This document shows positions 1-7,031 of a stretch of DNA of 8,787 nucleotides, piece by piece. The translations under genes and the position numbers were made by a program. Numbering within the stretch: position 1 is the first letter of the stretch; the number at the start of each line of letters is the position of its first letter. The notes under the pieces are model-generated. The model was not told the DNA's origin. It saw only the letters and a list, made by a program, of their open reading frames with translations, and made no database searches. The DNA is from an uncultured Bacteroidales bacterium (GTDB taxonomy: Bacteria > Bacteroidota > Bacteroidia > Bacteroidales > P3), in the NCBI GenBank assembly GCA_900319595.1, contig ONOZ01000095.1, positions 1 to 8,787 on the forward strand, given 5' to 3'.

Positions 1-1171
1 TAAAATTCCATGAAGAACCAAGTCGCGTAGAAAAGGCTATAGAGGATGTTGTTGTATTATTGAAATAATCAGATAATGAATAAGTGTTCTGATTATACTT
101 AGCACTGACCAAATTTACGGAAGAAGAAAATGTTTTATACGGATGGGCTTTAGTATCTTGCGTATGAGACCACTGAAATTTGAAGTCTTTTTGTGAAGTC
201 CAAGTATTAGTATTCTTTAGTCCGGAATGATTCTCTTCAAAACGAACAAGAAAATTGCCTTTATACTTATAGCGTTTAACATAATTACTTCTCGCATTTA
301 TGGCGTATGATAAATTTGTATAAATATCTCCTTGTAAAGCCAAATCCATATAATCGCTAAAAGCAAAATACCATCCTAAATTTCTCAAATAATAACCTCT
401 GTTGCTAGCATAACCATACGTTGGCATCAATAGTCCGCTTTTTTGTTTGTCTGTAAATGGGAAATAAGCAAAAGGTAAGCCTATAGGCAGAGGAATCCCC
501 ATCAATTCTATGCCAATAGGTCCTGTTATAATCTTGTCGTCTGTTAGTATCTCCGCTTTACTGAATTTAAAACCAAAATGCGGACTCTCTTCTTCTGAAC
601 AAGTTGTAAATGTGCCATTTCTAACATATAATGTACTATCGTTCATCTTTTTTACTTTTTCTCCATGCAAAAATCCCTCCTGTTGAGAAGTAAATACTCC
701 ATTGATAATTCCTTTACCATTGTCTGTATTATATGTCAATTTTTTACTTTTGTATGATGTACCATTATCTGAAAATACCGGATATTGTTTCAATGAATCT
801 ACTACAGTGTCGCTAATTGGTTCTGCTTTCAATATATTGGAGTCAAAATTTATGGTAATCAAACCTGCAGATAGTTCCATTTGATCTTGCTTTACCTGAC
901 TTTTATTAAATAGATAAATGTTTTTCGCATCCAAATCAAATAAAATTGAGTCCGAAGACAAATAATTTATTCGTTTTTTTATACTTTTTGTATTAGTTAT
1001 GAGTCTTACCGAGTCTGAGACTTCCAATGTATCCGATTTTTTTAAAGAAATATTTTTTGCGGTATCGAAGACAACTACTATCCTTGCATTCACTGCTGAA
1101 AAGCAAAGAATAAAAAGAATTGAAATTACGCCTCTTTTAAAAATTTTATGTACTTTATTTTCTTTTATCAA
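1..1171 (-). CDS. lptD: LptD/OstA-like LPS assembly outer-membrane protein (N-terminal part, runs off window)
   Basis: This is the outer-membrane component that inserts lipopolysaccharide at the cell surface. The leftward frame stays open from base 1171 to base 1 (390 codons), so the C-terminal barrel lies outside the window. The first 29 residues look like a signal peptide: a basic start, KRG at 12-14, a hydrophobic core ending in CFSAVNA, and likely cleavage after A29. Residues about 40-240 form the OstA-type periplasmic beta domain with short repeated hydrophobic strands. Residues 232-266 carry the family hallmark (LPFAYFPF, then KSGLLMPTYG, then RGYYLRNLGW), followed by alternating barrel strands (DYMDLALQGDIYT). 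The frame is closed by TAG at 1172-1174, directly before TTG at 1169-1171. The first ATG is residue 98, inside the domain, so TTG is the likely start. The gene is divergent from the amidase gene. Family confidence is high, start confidence moderate. Confidence 0.87.
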   Translation of the reverse strand, partial: MIKENKVHKIFKRGVISILFILCFSAVNARIVVVFDTAKNISLKKSDTLEVSDSVRLITNTKSIKKRINYLSSDSILFDLDAKNIYLFNKSQVKQDQMELSAGLITINFDSNILKAEPISDTVVDSLKQYPVFSDNGTSYKSKKLTYNTDNGKGIINGVFTSQQEGFLHGEKVKKMNDSTLYVRNGTFTTCSEEESPHFGFKFSKAEILTDDKIITGPIGIELMGIPLPIGLPFAYFPFTDKQKSGLLMPTYGYASNRGYYLRNLGWYFAFSDYMDLALQGDIYTNLSYAINARSNYVKRYKYKGNFLVRFEENHSGLKNTNTWTSQKDFKFQWSHTQDTKAHPYKTFSSSVNLVSAKYNQNTYSLSDYFNNTTTSSIAFSTRLGSSWNF

Positions 1172-1192
1172 CTATTATCAAAATAAAAATTG

Positions 1193-1200
1193 TATATTTG
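1193..1200 (+). promoter_or_regulatory. -7 promoter element for the amidase-mlaD pair
   Basis: TATATTTG fits the Bacteroidota -7 consensus TAnnTTTG and lies 48 bases before the amidase ATG. Transcription would start near 1206-1207. No TTG-like -33 box is found 19-21 bases upstream, so the promoter is either weak, activator-dependent or wrongly assigned. Confidence 0.45.
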
Positions 1201-1211
1201 CAACAAATTTG

Positions 1212-1241
1212 CAAAGTTAAGTTTTTTTTTAATAATATCAA
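1212..1241 (-). promoter_or_regulatory. Bacteroidota-type promoter for lptD
   Basis: On the minus strand TTG (1241-1239) is followed by a 19-base spacer and TAACTTTG (1219-1212). This matches the Bacteroides sigma-ABfr pattern of a TTG-containing -33 box and a TAnnTTTG -7 box. Transcription would begin near 1205, giving a leader of about 35 bases before the TTG start at 1171. This placement also supports the inferred start codon. Confidence 0.6.
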
Positions 1242-1248
1242 TATTTTG

Positions 1249-2502
1249 ATGCATAAAGAAAGGAATATTTTTTTTACAATAATCGTTTTTATTTATACTC
1301 TTGTAGTCTGCGAATACGCATCTACACAGGAAGTTAGCAATGTCTTTGATAAGGTGGTTATAGACGCTGGACACGGTGGGAACAAGCCTGGAGCCATTGG
1401 CAGTAAATATAAGGAAAAAGACGTAACCTTGGCAGTCTCAATAAAATTAGGCAAACTTATTAATGAACATCTAAAAAGCGTTAAGGTATATTACACACGT
1501 GTTATAGACCAAGATATAGACCTTTACAAACGTTCTTCCATAGCCAATAAGCTTAACGCCGACCTTTTCTTATCTATTCACTGTAATTCTGCAACAAATA
1601 AAGCAGCAAGCGGGACTGAAACTTATGCTATGGGACTTGGTAAAACCGAAAGTAATTTAGAAGTTGCAAAAAAGGAAAATGCCGAAATTCTTACAGAAAA
1701 TAATGCCATTCAAAACTATGAAGGCTTTGATATGAACTCTCCTGAAAGCGATATATTAATGTCTTTATATCAAAATGCTTATCTTCACAATTCCCTTGAC
1801 TTTGCTGCAAAGATTCAATCGCAATATCAAAAAAATGTTCCTTTCAAAAATCGTGGTGTGCATCAAGCGAACTTTGTTGTTTTGTGGAAAGCAGCTATGC
1901 CTGCCGTTCTAACGGAAATTGGTTTCATAAGTAATCCCAAAGAAGAAGAATACCTTGGTAGCGAATATGGACAATGGGTTATTGCATCTTGTATTTTCCG
2001 TGCGATTTGCGAGTATCGTAATAAGGTTGATAATTTGAAAGAGCCTATTATGGAAATCGAAGACCTTATCCCGCAAGATGTGAAAGAAAAAGAAAAACTT
2101 AGACAAGAGAATGAGAAACTTCAACTGGAGTTAGCAAAAAATGAGCAAGAGGAAACTACTATTCAAAAAGAACAGGATACTGAAAATAAGAATCAATCTA
2201 CAAACGACTCCATTCAAAACATACAAAAAAGTGGCACAGATGTAGTTTACAGAATTCAATTTATGTCCTCTCCTAATAAAGTCGCACAAAATGATAGCAG
2301 ATTTGCTGATTTAGAGGATCTTTTCGCATATCAGGATAATGGAATATGGAAATATACAGCAGGTATGTTCGCAACTCCAAAAGAGGCTTTAGACTATCAA
2401 AAAAGGGTCAAAGTAAAATATAGTGATGCGTTCGTTGTAGCATTTTATAAAGGGAAACGTATAACAATAGTTGAGGCACAGCGATTACAAAAGAATCAAT
2501 AA
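1249..2502 (+). CDS. Secreted N-acetylmuramoyl-L-alanine amidase (Amidase_3) with SPOR-like C-terminal domain
   Basis: This zinc amidase cleaves the bond between N-acetylmuramic acid and the stem peptide, and probably acts in the periplasm on septal or remodelled peptidoglycan. The ATG at 1249 gives 417 residues with a signal peptide (MHKER, then a hydrophobic stretch to about residue 20). The catalytic domain spans about 35-258. Predicted zinc ligands are H42 (DAGHGG), E56 (YKEKDVTL) and H111 (SIHCNS), and the catalytic glutamate is E223 (LTEIGFISNP). Residues about 270-325 are rich in E, K and Q and look like a coiled-coil linker. Residues 331-412 (from VVYRIQFMSS to KGKRITIVEAQ) resemble a SPOR-like domain, expected to bind denuded glycan. 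An in-frame TTG at 1198 would add 17 residues, but it lies inside the promoter -7 box and would spoil the signal peptide. The 23-bp gap to the next gene suggests co-transcription. Confidence 0.92.
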   Translation: MHKERNIFFTIIVFIYTLVVCEYASTQEVSNVFDKVVIDAGHGGNKPGAIGSKYKEKDVTLAVSIKLGKLINEHLKSVKVYYTRVIDQDIDLYKRSSIANKLNADLFLSIHCNSATNKAASGTETYAMGLGKTESNLEVAKKENAEILTENNAIQNYEGFDMNSPESDILMSLYQNAYLHNSLDFAAKIQSQYQKNVPFKNRGVHQANFVVLWKAAMPAVLTEIGFISNPKEEEYLGSEYGQWVIASCIFRAICEYRNKVDNLKEPIMEIEDLIPQDVKEKEKLRQENEKLQLELAKNEQEETTIQKEQDTENKNQSTNDSIQNIQKSGTDVVYRIQFMSSPNKVAQNDSRFADLEDLFAYQDNGIWKYTAGMFATPKEALDYQKRVKVKYSDAFVVAFYKGKRITIVEAQRLQKNQ

Positions 2503-2525
2503 AATGTCGAAATAACACAGAGAAT

Positions 2526-3431
2526 ATGAAAATACGTAATGAATTTCAAATAGGACTTGTAGGTTTAGTTACAATTATCATTTTGTTTTTAGGAATTAAG
2601 TTTTTGAAAGGTACAGATATATTTTCTTCCAATAGAAGTTACTATGTTATTTACAAAAACGTAAGCGGAATGCACGAAAGCAGTTACATATATATAAATG
2701 GTATGAAAGCGGGGTTCGTAAAGAAGATAACACCTATGGATAAACTCAATTCAAAATTTCTGGTTGAGATAGCGGTTGATAAAAAACTGCAAATCCCGAA
2801 GGATTCTCGTATAACGCTTTTTTCTGACGGACTACTAGGAGGCAAAGCCCTTAGAATAGACGCCGGGCAAAGCAAGATGTCACTTTCAAAGCAAGATACT
2901 CTTATCGGATACACAGAACAAGGCATGCTGAATGCTGTTTCGCAAAAAATAGACCCCATGATAACTGATTTGTCGTTCATTATAAAAAGAATAGATACCT
3001 TGACTTTGTCTTTGAACAATACTTTTAACGCTCAAAGTCAAGAAAATATTCGCCAAACGCTAAGCAATATCAATTCGGTTAGCAAAAAACTTGACCATAT
3101 CGCACTGAATACTGATAATTTGCTTGAAAAGGATAAACAGAAATTAGATAATATTGTTACAAATATTGAAACCATAACCAATAATATACTAACTATTACC
3201 GACAGTATTGATGCTAGCAAAATTGCAAGTACTCTTAGTGATGTGAATTCGTCTCTTAGTCATATAAATTCCATGTTGAAAAACATAGAGAAAGGTAATG
3301 GCAATTTGGGGCAACTACTCAATGACAAACAACTATACAACAATCTAACAGAAAGTACTAAAAACTTAAATTTATTGATAGAAGATATTAAGAAAAATCC
3401 TAAAAAATATATTAACGTTAAAATATTCTAG
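2526..3431 (+). CDS. MCE/MlaD family membrane-anchored lipid-transport protein
   Basis: This is likely the substrate-binding subunit of a phospholipid ABC transporter that moves lipids between the inner and outer membranes. The protein has 301 residues. A single N-terminal membrane anchor spans about residues 8-27 (IGLVGLVTIIILFLGIKFL), with the rest in the periplasm. The MCE domain covers about 38-115: YYVIYKNVSGM and INGMKAGFVKKI, then ITLFSDGLLGGKALRIDAG. From about 135 to 290 the protein is mostly predicted amphipathic helix rich in N, T, S and I, the region that forms the barrel or needle in MCE proteins. The end, KKNPKKYINVKIF, is typical of Bacteroidota members. The ATPase and permease partners are not in the window. 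The gene follows the amidase by 23 bp and converges on the heptose kinase gene. mlaD would be the analogous symbol, but orthology is not certain. Confidence 0.88.
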   Translation: MKIRNEFQIGLVGLVTIIILFLGIKFLKGTDIFSSNRSYYVIYKNVSGMHESSYIYINGMKAGFVKKITPMDKLNSKFLVEIAVDKKLQIPKDSRITLFSDGLLGGKALRIDAGQSKMSLSKQDTLIGYTEQGMLNAVSQKIDPMITDLSFIIKRIDTLTLSLNNTFNAQSQENIRQTLSNINSVSKKLDHIALNTDNLLEKDKQKLDNIVTNIETITNNILTITDSIDASKIASTLSDVNSSLSHINSMLKNIEKGNGNLGQLLNDKQLYNNLTESTKNLNLLIEDIKKNPKKYINVKIF

Positions 3432-3504
3432 TCCTACTAACGCCTACTAACGCTCCCGGAATACATCTTACGTTAGGACATCTTAGTAGGCATGATGTAA
3501 TTTT
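3431..3504. repeat. Nested direct and inverted repeats between convergent genes
   Basis: CCTACTAACG occurs twice in tandem (3433-3442, 3443-3452) and ACATCTTA occurs twice (3463-3470, 3478-3485). GCCTACTAA (3442-3450) is exactly complementary to TTAGTAGGC (3483-3491). A competing fold pairs GTCCTA (3431-3436) with TAGGAC (3474-3479) or CTAACG (3447-3452) with CGTTAG (3471-3476). A short TTTT follows at 3501-3504. The element starts at the last base of the MCE stop codon. It may act as a weak terminator for the rightward transcript or be a small repeat relic. Confidence 0.55.
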
Positions 3505-3534
3505 GACCAACAATTAAAAAACTATAAAAATCTT

Positions 3535-4533
3535 TTACAGCTCAAATGAGATTACTTCTTTGTATAGCCTATTTTTATCAATAGATACAACGCCGACATT
3601 CTCACAAACCAACCCCCCAGCAAGATTACTTATCTTTGCAATATCGATAGCCGACATTTTCGAAGCTAAACAAAGAGTTGCAACACTTATCACTGTATCT
3701 CCCGCCCCAGAAACATCTGCTATCTTTCGCAAATGGGCAGGTAACATCTTTATCTCTGCTTGTCGTTGAGTATAGTCTGCAATAAATACTCCATATTCAC
3801 TAAGCGTTATAAAAACTTGTGATATCCTTTGTTTGCTATGTAATAATAGTGCAGCGTCTGTTAAATTCGTCAAATTAGGTTCGTCAAATTCTATTTTCAA
3901 CCCCTCTTTCAATTCCTTTAAATTAGGCTTAAACAAAGTAACATCTTTATATGATGAAAAATTCCTATGTTTTGGATCTACAGTTGTTGGTATGCTTTTT
4001 TGCTTTGCAAGTTTTACAGTCTCTTTAATTATCCGCTCTGTAATAACTCCTTTATCGTAATCTTGAAAAATGATAGCATCTATTTTTTTATTAGCAATTA
4101 TGTCTGTAATTTTGCCTAGCAATAGATTTTCTTCCTCGTGACTCAGAACATTTGTCGTTTCTTTATCAATTCTGAGCATTTGTGTATTGTTGCCTATTAT
4201 TCTCGTTTTGATAGTTGTAGGACGCTCACTACTAACTACCATCCCTTCCGTTGTCATATCATGTTCTGTCAAAAGATTCAAGAGTATCTCCTCATTACTA
4301 TCACGTCCTATAACAGTACAAAGAATCGGAGTTGCACCCATTGCCGAAATATTCAATGCAACATTACCAGCACCTCCCAAACGATGCTCAATCTTCTGCA
4401 CTGAGCATATTGGAACAGGAGCCTCAGGAGATATACGTTCAACCTTTCCCCATTGATATGAGTCAATCATCACATCGCCAATAATAAGTATATTTAATTT
4501 ATTGAAATTATCAAAAATGCTTTTGTAATTCAT
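3535..4533 (-). CDS. rfaE1: D-glycero-beta-D-manno-heptose-7-phosphate kinase (kinase-only HldE/RfaE1)
   Basis: This cytoplasmic enzyme phosphorylates heptose 7-phosphate at C1 with ATP, giving the 1,7-bisphosphate used for ADP-heptose and LPS inner-core synthesis. The protein has 332 residues and a PfkB/ribokinase fold. Visible motifs are the N-terminal beta strand ILIIGDVMIDSY (15-26), the substrate-binding segment ERISPEAPVP (32-41), GGAGNVALN (53-61), and the second PfkB signature DVSGAGDT (273-280) with predicted catalytic base D279. Its length fits the kinase domain alone. The adenylyltransferase domain found in the E. coli fusion HldE is absent, so that activity must come from a separate gene. 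It is the last gene of the leftward cluster, 27 bp downstream of ansA. The ATG at 4533 starts directly before the conserved fold. hldA is an alternative symbol. Confidence 0.9.
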   Translation of the reverse strand: MNYKSIFDNFNKLNILIIGDVMIDSYQWGKVERISPEAPVPICSVQKIEHRLGGAGNVALNISAMGATPILCTVIGRDSNEEILLNLLTEHDMTTEGMVVSSERPTTIKTRIIGNNTQMLRIDKETTNVLSHEEENLLLGKITDIIANKKIDAIIFQDYDKGVITERIIKETVKLAKQKSIPTTVDPKHRNFSSYKDVTLFKPNLKELKEGLKIEFDEPNLTNLTDAALLLHSKQRISQVFITLSEYGVFIADYTQRQAEIKMLPAHLRKIADVSGAGDTVISVATLCLASKMSAIDIAKISNLAGGLVCENVGVVSIDKNRLYKEVISFEL

Positions 4534-4560
4534 AATTGTTAGTTTTTACATATTAGGCAT

Positions 4561-5571
4561 TCAAATACTGCATTCACCACAAATATTGCTATTTAATAAT
4601 TCTTTCTGCACCTTTCTATCATTAAAATTACCTAAAACAAACATCATCTTTGCCAATGCTGCTTCTGTTGTAATATCTCTACCACTTATCACCCCCATAT
4701 CTTTTAAATCGCAACTCGCTTGATAATGCCCCATCTCAACGCTTCCTGCTTTACACTGCGTTACATTCATTATCATAACACCTTTATCAATAATTTTCTT
4801 TATCCCTTGCAAAAACCACTCATTTGTAGGAGCGTTGCCCGAGCCATAAGTTTCCATTACAATACCCTTCAGATTCGGAATATTACTAATTGCGTTTAAA
4901 TATTCCTTGCTTATCGCGGGATGTATCTTCATAATTATCACATCATTGCATAATTTATGATAGACAAATAATACGTCATTGGGCTGAGGCAATATCAAAT
5001 GTTGCTTATACGATATATTGATACCAACTTTAGCAAGCGAAGGAAGATTTCCCGAGTAAAATGCCTCAAAATACTCTGCATTAATTTTGGTTGTACGATT
5101 GCCACGGTAAAGTTTATTATCAAAGAATATGCACACTTCCGGTATAGTAACACTTTCATTTGCTGCAATTTCTACTGCCGAAATTATATTATCTCTGCCA
5201 TCAGTACGTATCATTCCCAAAGGAAGTTGGCTTCCCGTGATAATAATAGGTTTAGCCAAATTTTTTAAAAGGAAACTTAATGCTGAAGCAGTATAAGACA
5301 TTGTATCCGTTCCGTGTAGAATGACAAAACCATCGTATTTTGAGTAATTATCCTCTATTAGCGACGCCAGAAGCAACCATTTGTCTGCATTCATATCGGA
5401 AGAATCTATGATAGGATCGCACTGATATGTTTCTATGTTACAGTTAATCTTCCTTAGAACAGGTAGAACCTCATAAATCTTTTGCATATCAAACGGCTTT
5501 AATGCACCACTTGTAACATCTTTCACCATTCCAATAGTACCACCTGTATATATAACAAGAATATTTCTCAT
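4561..5571 (-). CDS. ansA: L-asparaginase I, cytoplasmic type
   Basis: This enzyme hydrolyses L-asparagine to aspartate and ammonia. From the ATG at 5571 the protein has 336 residues with no signal peptide, as expected for the cytoplasmic type I enzyme. The first asparaginase signature, YTGGTIGM (8-15), supplies the nucleophile T12. The second, HGTDTMSYTASALSF (86-100), supplies T88 and D89. K162 in NRTTKINA completes the catalytic set, and SSDM (57-60) is the expected substrate-binding segment. The frame can be extended 12 codons to a TTG at 5607, but those residues precede the fold-starting strand MRNILVIYTGG, so the ATG is preferred. The gene lies 57 bp after the aldo/keto reductase gene and 27 bp before rfaE1, which fits one transcript. 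Confidence 0.92.
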   Translation of the reverse strand: MRNILVIYTGGTIGMVKDVTSGALKPFDMQKIYEVLPVLRKINCNIETYQCDPIIDSSDMNADKWLLLASLIEDNYSKYDGFVILHGTDTMSYTASALSFLLKNLAKPIIITGSQLPLGMIRTDGRDNIISAVEIAANESVTIPEVCIFFDNKLYRGNRTTKINAEYFEAFYSGNLPSLAKVGINISYKQHLILPQPNDVLFVYHKLCNDVIIMKIHPAISKEYLNAISNIPNLKGIVMETYGSGNAPTNEWFLQGIKKIIDKGVMIMNVTQCKAGSVEMGHYQASCDLKDMGVISGRDITTEAALAKMMFVLGNFNDRKVQKELLNSNICGECSI

Positions 5572-5628
5572 TTTCGTTTTGTATCTTGATTTATGCGATT
5601 CTATCAATCAAATAATATCTTAACTGTT

Positions 5629-7005
5629 CTAAGCATTCAGAATTTCTTTTATTCTCGCCATTTGATTAGGTATACGTATCTTTTGAGGACATTTAGGTAC
5701 ACAAATACCACAATCCCTACACTTGGTTGCATCCTCTTCTAAAGGCAAAACCTTATGGAATCCGTCTTTGAACTGTGCTGCACGATCTGCATAATCCTTA
5801 GCATTCTTATCTGGCAAAGGGACAATACGTTTGTCAATTTGTGCGTTATAGTAAGCGAAATTTCCTGGAATATCTACACCAAAAGGACAAGGCATACAAT
5901 AATTGCATTGAGTACATGGCACAGTAGGGTAACCTGCTATTTTATCGGCAACAGCAGATAATAAAGCATTTTCACTTTCTGTACAAGGCTCAAGTGGAGA
6001 ATAAGATTTCAAATTGTCTTCCAAATGTTCCATTTTACTCATACCACTAAGTGCTGTCAATACATTAGGATACGAACCACACCAACGAAATGCCCAAGAA
6101 GCAATTGTATCGTTTGGTCTGCGTTCTTTCAAATCTTTTTCTACATCTGCAGGTAGGTTTGCCAATCTTCCACCTCGCAAAGGCTCCATTATAACGACTG
6201 GGATATTTCTTTTAGTTAATTCATTATATAGATACTCCGCATCACCATCTGCATCTGCTCGTCTGCTTTCTTGCAATGATGCATGTCGCCAATCAACATA
6301 ATTCATCTGTATCTGTACAAAATCCCAATGATATTTCTTATGTTGAGATAAGAAGTAATCAAAAACTTTTACATCTCCATGATAGGAAAAACCAAGATTA
6401 CGAATACGACCCGCCTCTCTTTCCTTAACCAAAAAATCCATCATACCATTATCTTCAAATCTCTCTTTCAATTCGTTAGGACCGTTACCGCCAATAGAAT
6501 GCAACAAATAATAGTCTATAACATCTACTTGAAGATTTTTAAACGAGTCGCGATACATCTTTTCACTAGCCTCTCTTGTCCAAGTATTCTTTGGAAAATT
6601 GGAAAGTTTGGTTGCAACAAAGAATTTCTTTCTATCATGACGTTTCAGAGCAATACCCGTTGCCTCTTCGCTCTTGCCTCCGTGATAAACAGGTGCTGTA
6701 TCAAAATAATTTACACCATTGGCGATGGCATAATCAACCATACGATTAACTTCATTTTGATTTATTACATTGTTAGCACTTGGCAAACGCATCATACCAA
6801 AACCCAATAGAGAAACGCTATCATTTGTATTGCGATTTACTCTGTAAGTCATTTTTGTGTTAGGATTATCTTTTGCTTTTGTTGGCATAACTGCCTTAGC
6901 AACACTTGTTACAGGGTCTAGTAATGTTGTTGCCATTGCTGCACCTCCAACTAATCCCAAACGTTTCAAAAATTCTCGTCTGTTTATACTATTTTTCTTT
7001 TCCAT
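5629..7005 (-). CDS. Tat-signal aldo/keto reductase with C-terminal dicluster ferredoxin domain
   Basis: This is a predicted NAD(P)H-linked oxidoreductase of unknown substrate, with an electron-transfer tail. The protein has 458 residues. It opens with a twin-arginine signal, NRREFLKRLG (8-17), then a small-residue hydrophobic stretch (GLVGGAAMATTLL), which suggests export of a folded, cofactor-loaded protein. The aldo/keto reductase barrel spans about 52-345. The catalytic tetrad appears complete: D102 and Y107 (FDTAPVYHGG), K133 (VATKLSNF) and H169 (YYLLHSIGG). The C-terminal region has two 4Fe-4S motifs: C364, C367, C370 and C373 (CTQCNYCMPCP), and C429, C432, C435 and C439 (CRDCGICVPKCP). 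It follows terC by 26 bp and precedes ansA. The family is common in anaerobic Bacteroidota, but its physiological substrate is not evident here. Confidence 0.9.
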   Translation of the reverse strand: MEKKNSINRREFLKRLGLVGGAAMATTLLDPVTSVAKAVMPTKAKDNPNTKMTYRVNRNTNDSVSLLGFGMMRLPSANNVINQNEVNRMVDYAIANGVNYFDTAPVYHGGKSEEATGIALKRHDRKKFFVATKLSNFPKNTWTREASEKMYRDSFKNLQVDVIDYYLLHSIGGNGPNELKERFEDNGMMDFLVKEREAGRIRNLGFSYHGDVKVFDYFLSQHKKYHWDFVQIQMNYVDWRHASLQESRRADADGDAEYLYNELTKRNIPVVIMEPLRGGRLANLPADVEKDLKERRPNDTIASWAFRWCGSYPNVLTALSGMSKMEHLEDNLKSYSPLEPCTESENALLSAVADKIAGYPTVPCTQCNYCMPCPFGVDIPGNFAYYNAQIDKRIVPLPDKNAKDYADRAAQFKDGFHKVLPLEEDATKCRDCGICVPKCPQKIRIPNQMARIKEILNA

Positions 7006-7031
7006 ATATTATTATAATTATTCCTTTTATT

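Noticed and set aside
1198..1248. A 17-codon N-terminal extension of the amidase from a TTG at 1198.
   Set aside because: The TTG is part of the -7 promoter box, and the added residues precede a normal signal peptide that begins at the ATG at 1249.
2684..3019. A 111-codon open frame on the minus strand.
   Set aside because: It is antisense to the MCE-domain coding region, whose protein is clearly conserved.
5572..5607. A 12-codon N-terminal extension of the asparaginase from a TTG at 5607.
   Set aside because: The ATG at 5571 starts right at the first beta strand of the fold, as expected for type I asparaginases.
6379..6810. A 143-codon open frame on the plus strand.
   Set aside because: It is fully antisense to the well-supported aldo/keto reductase gene and shows no recognisable domain.
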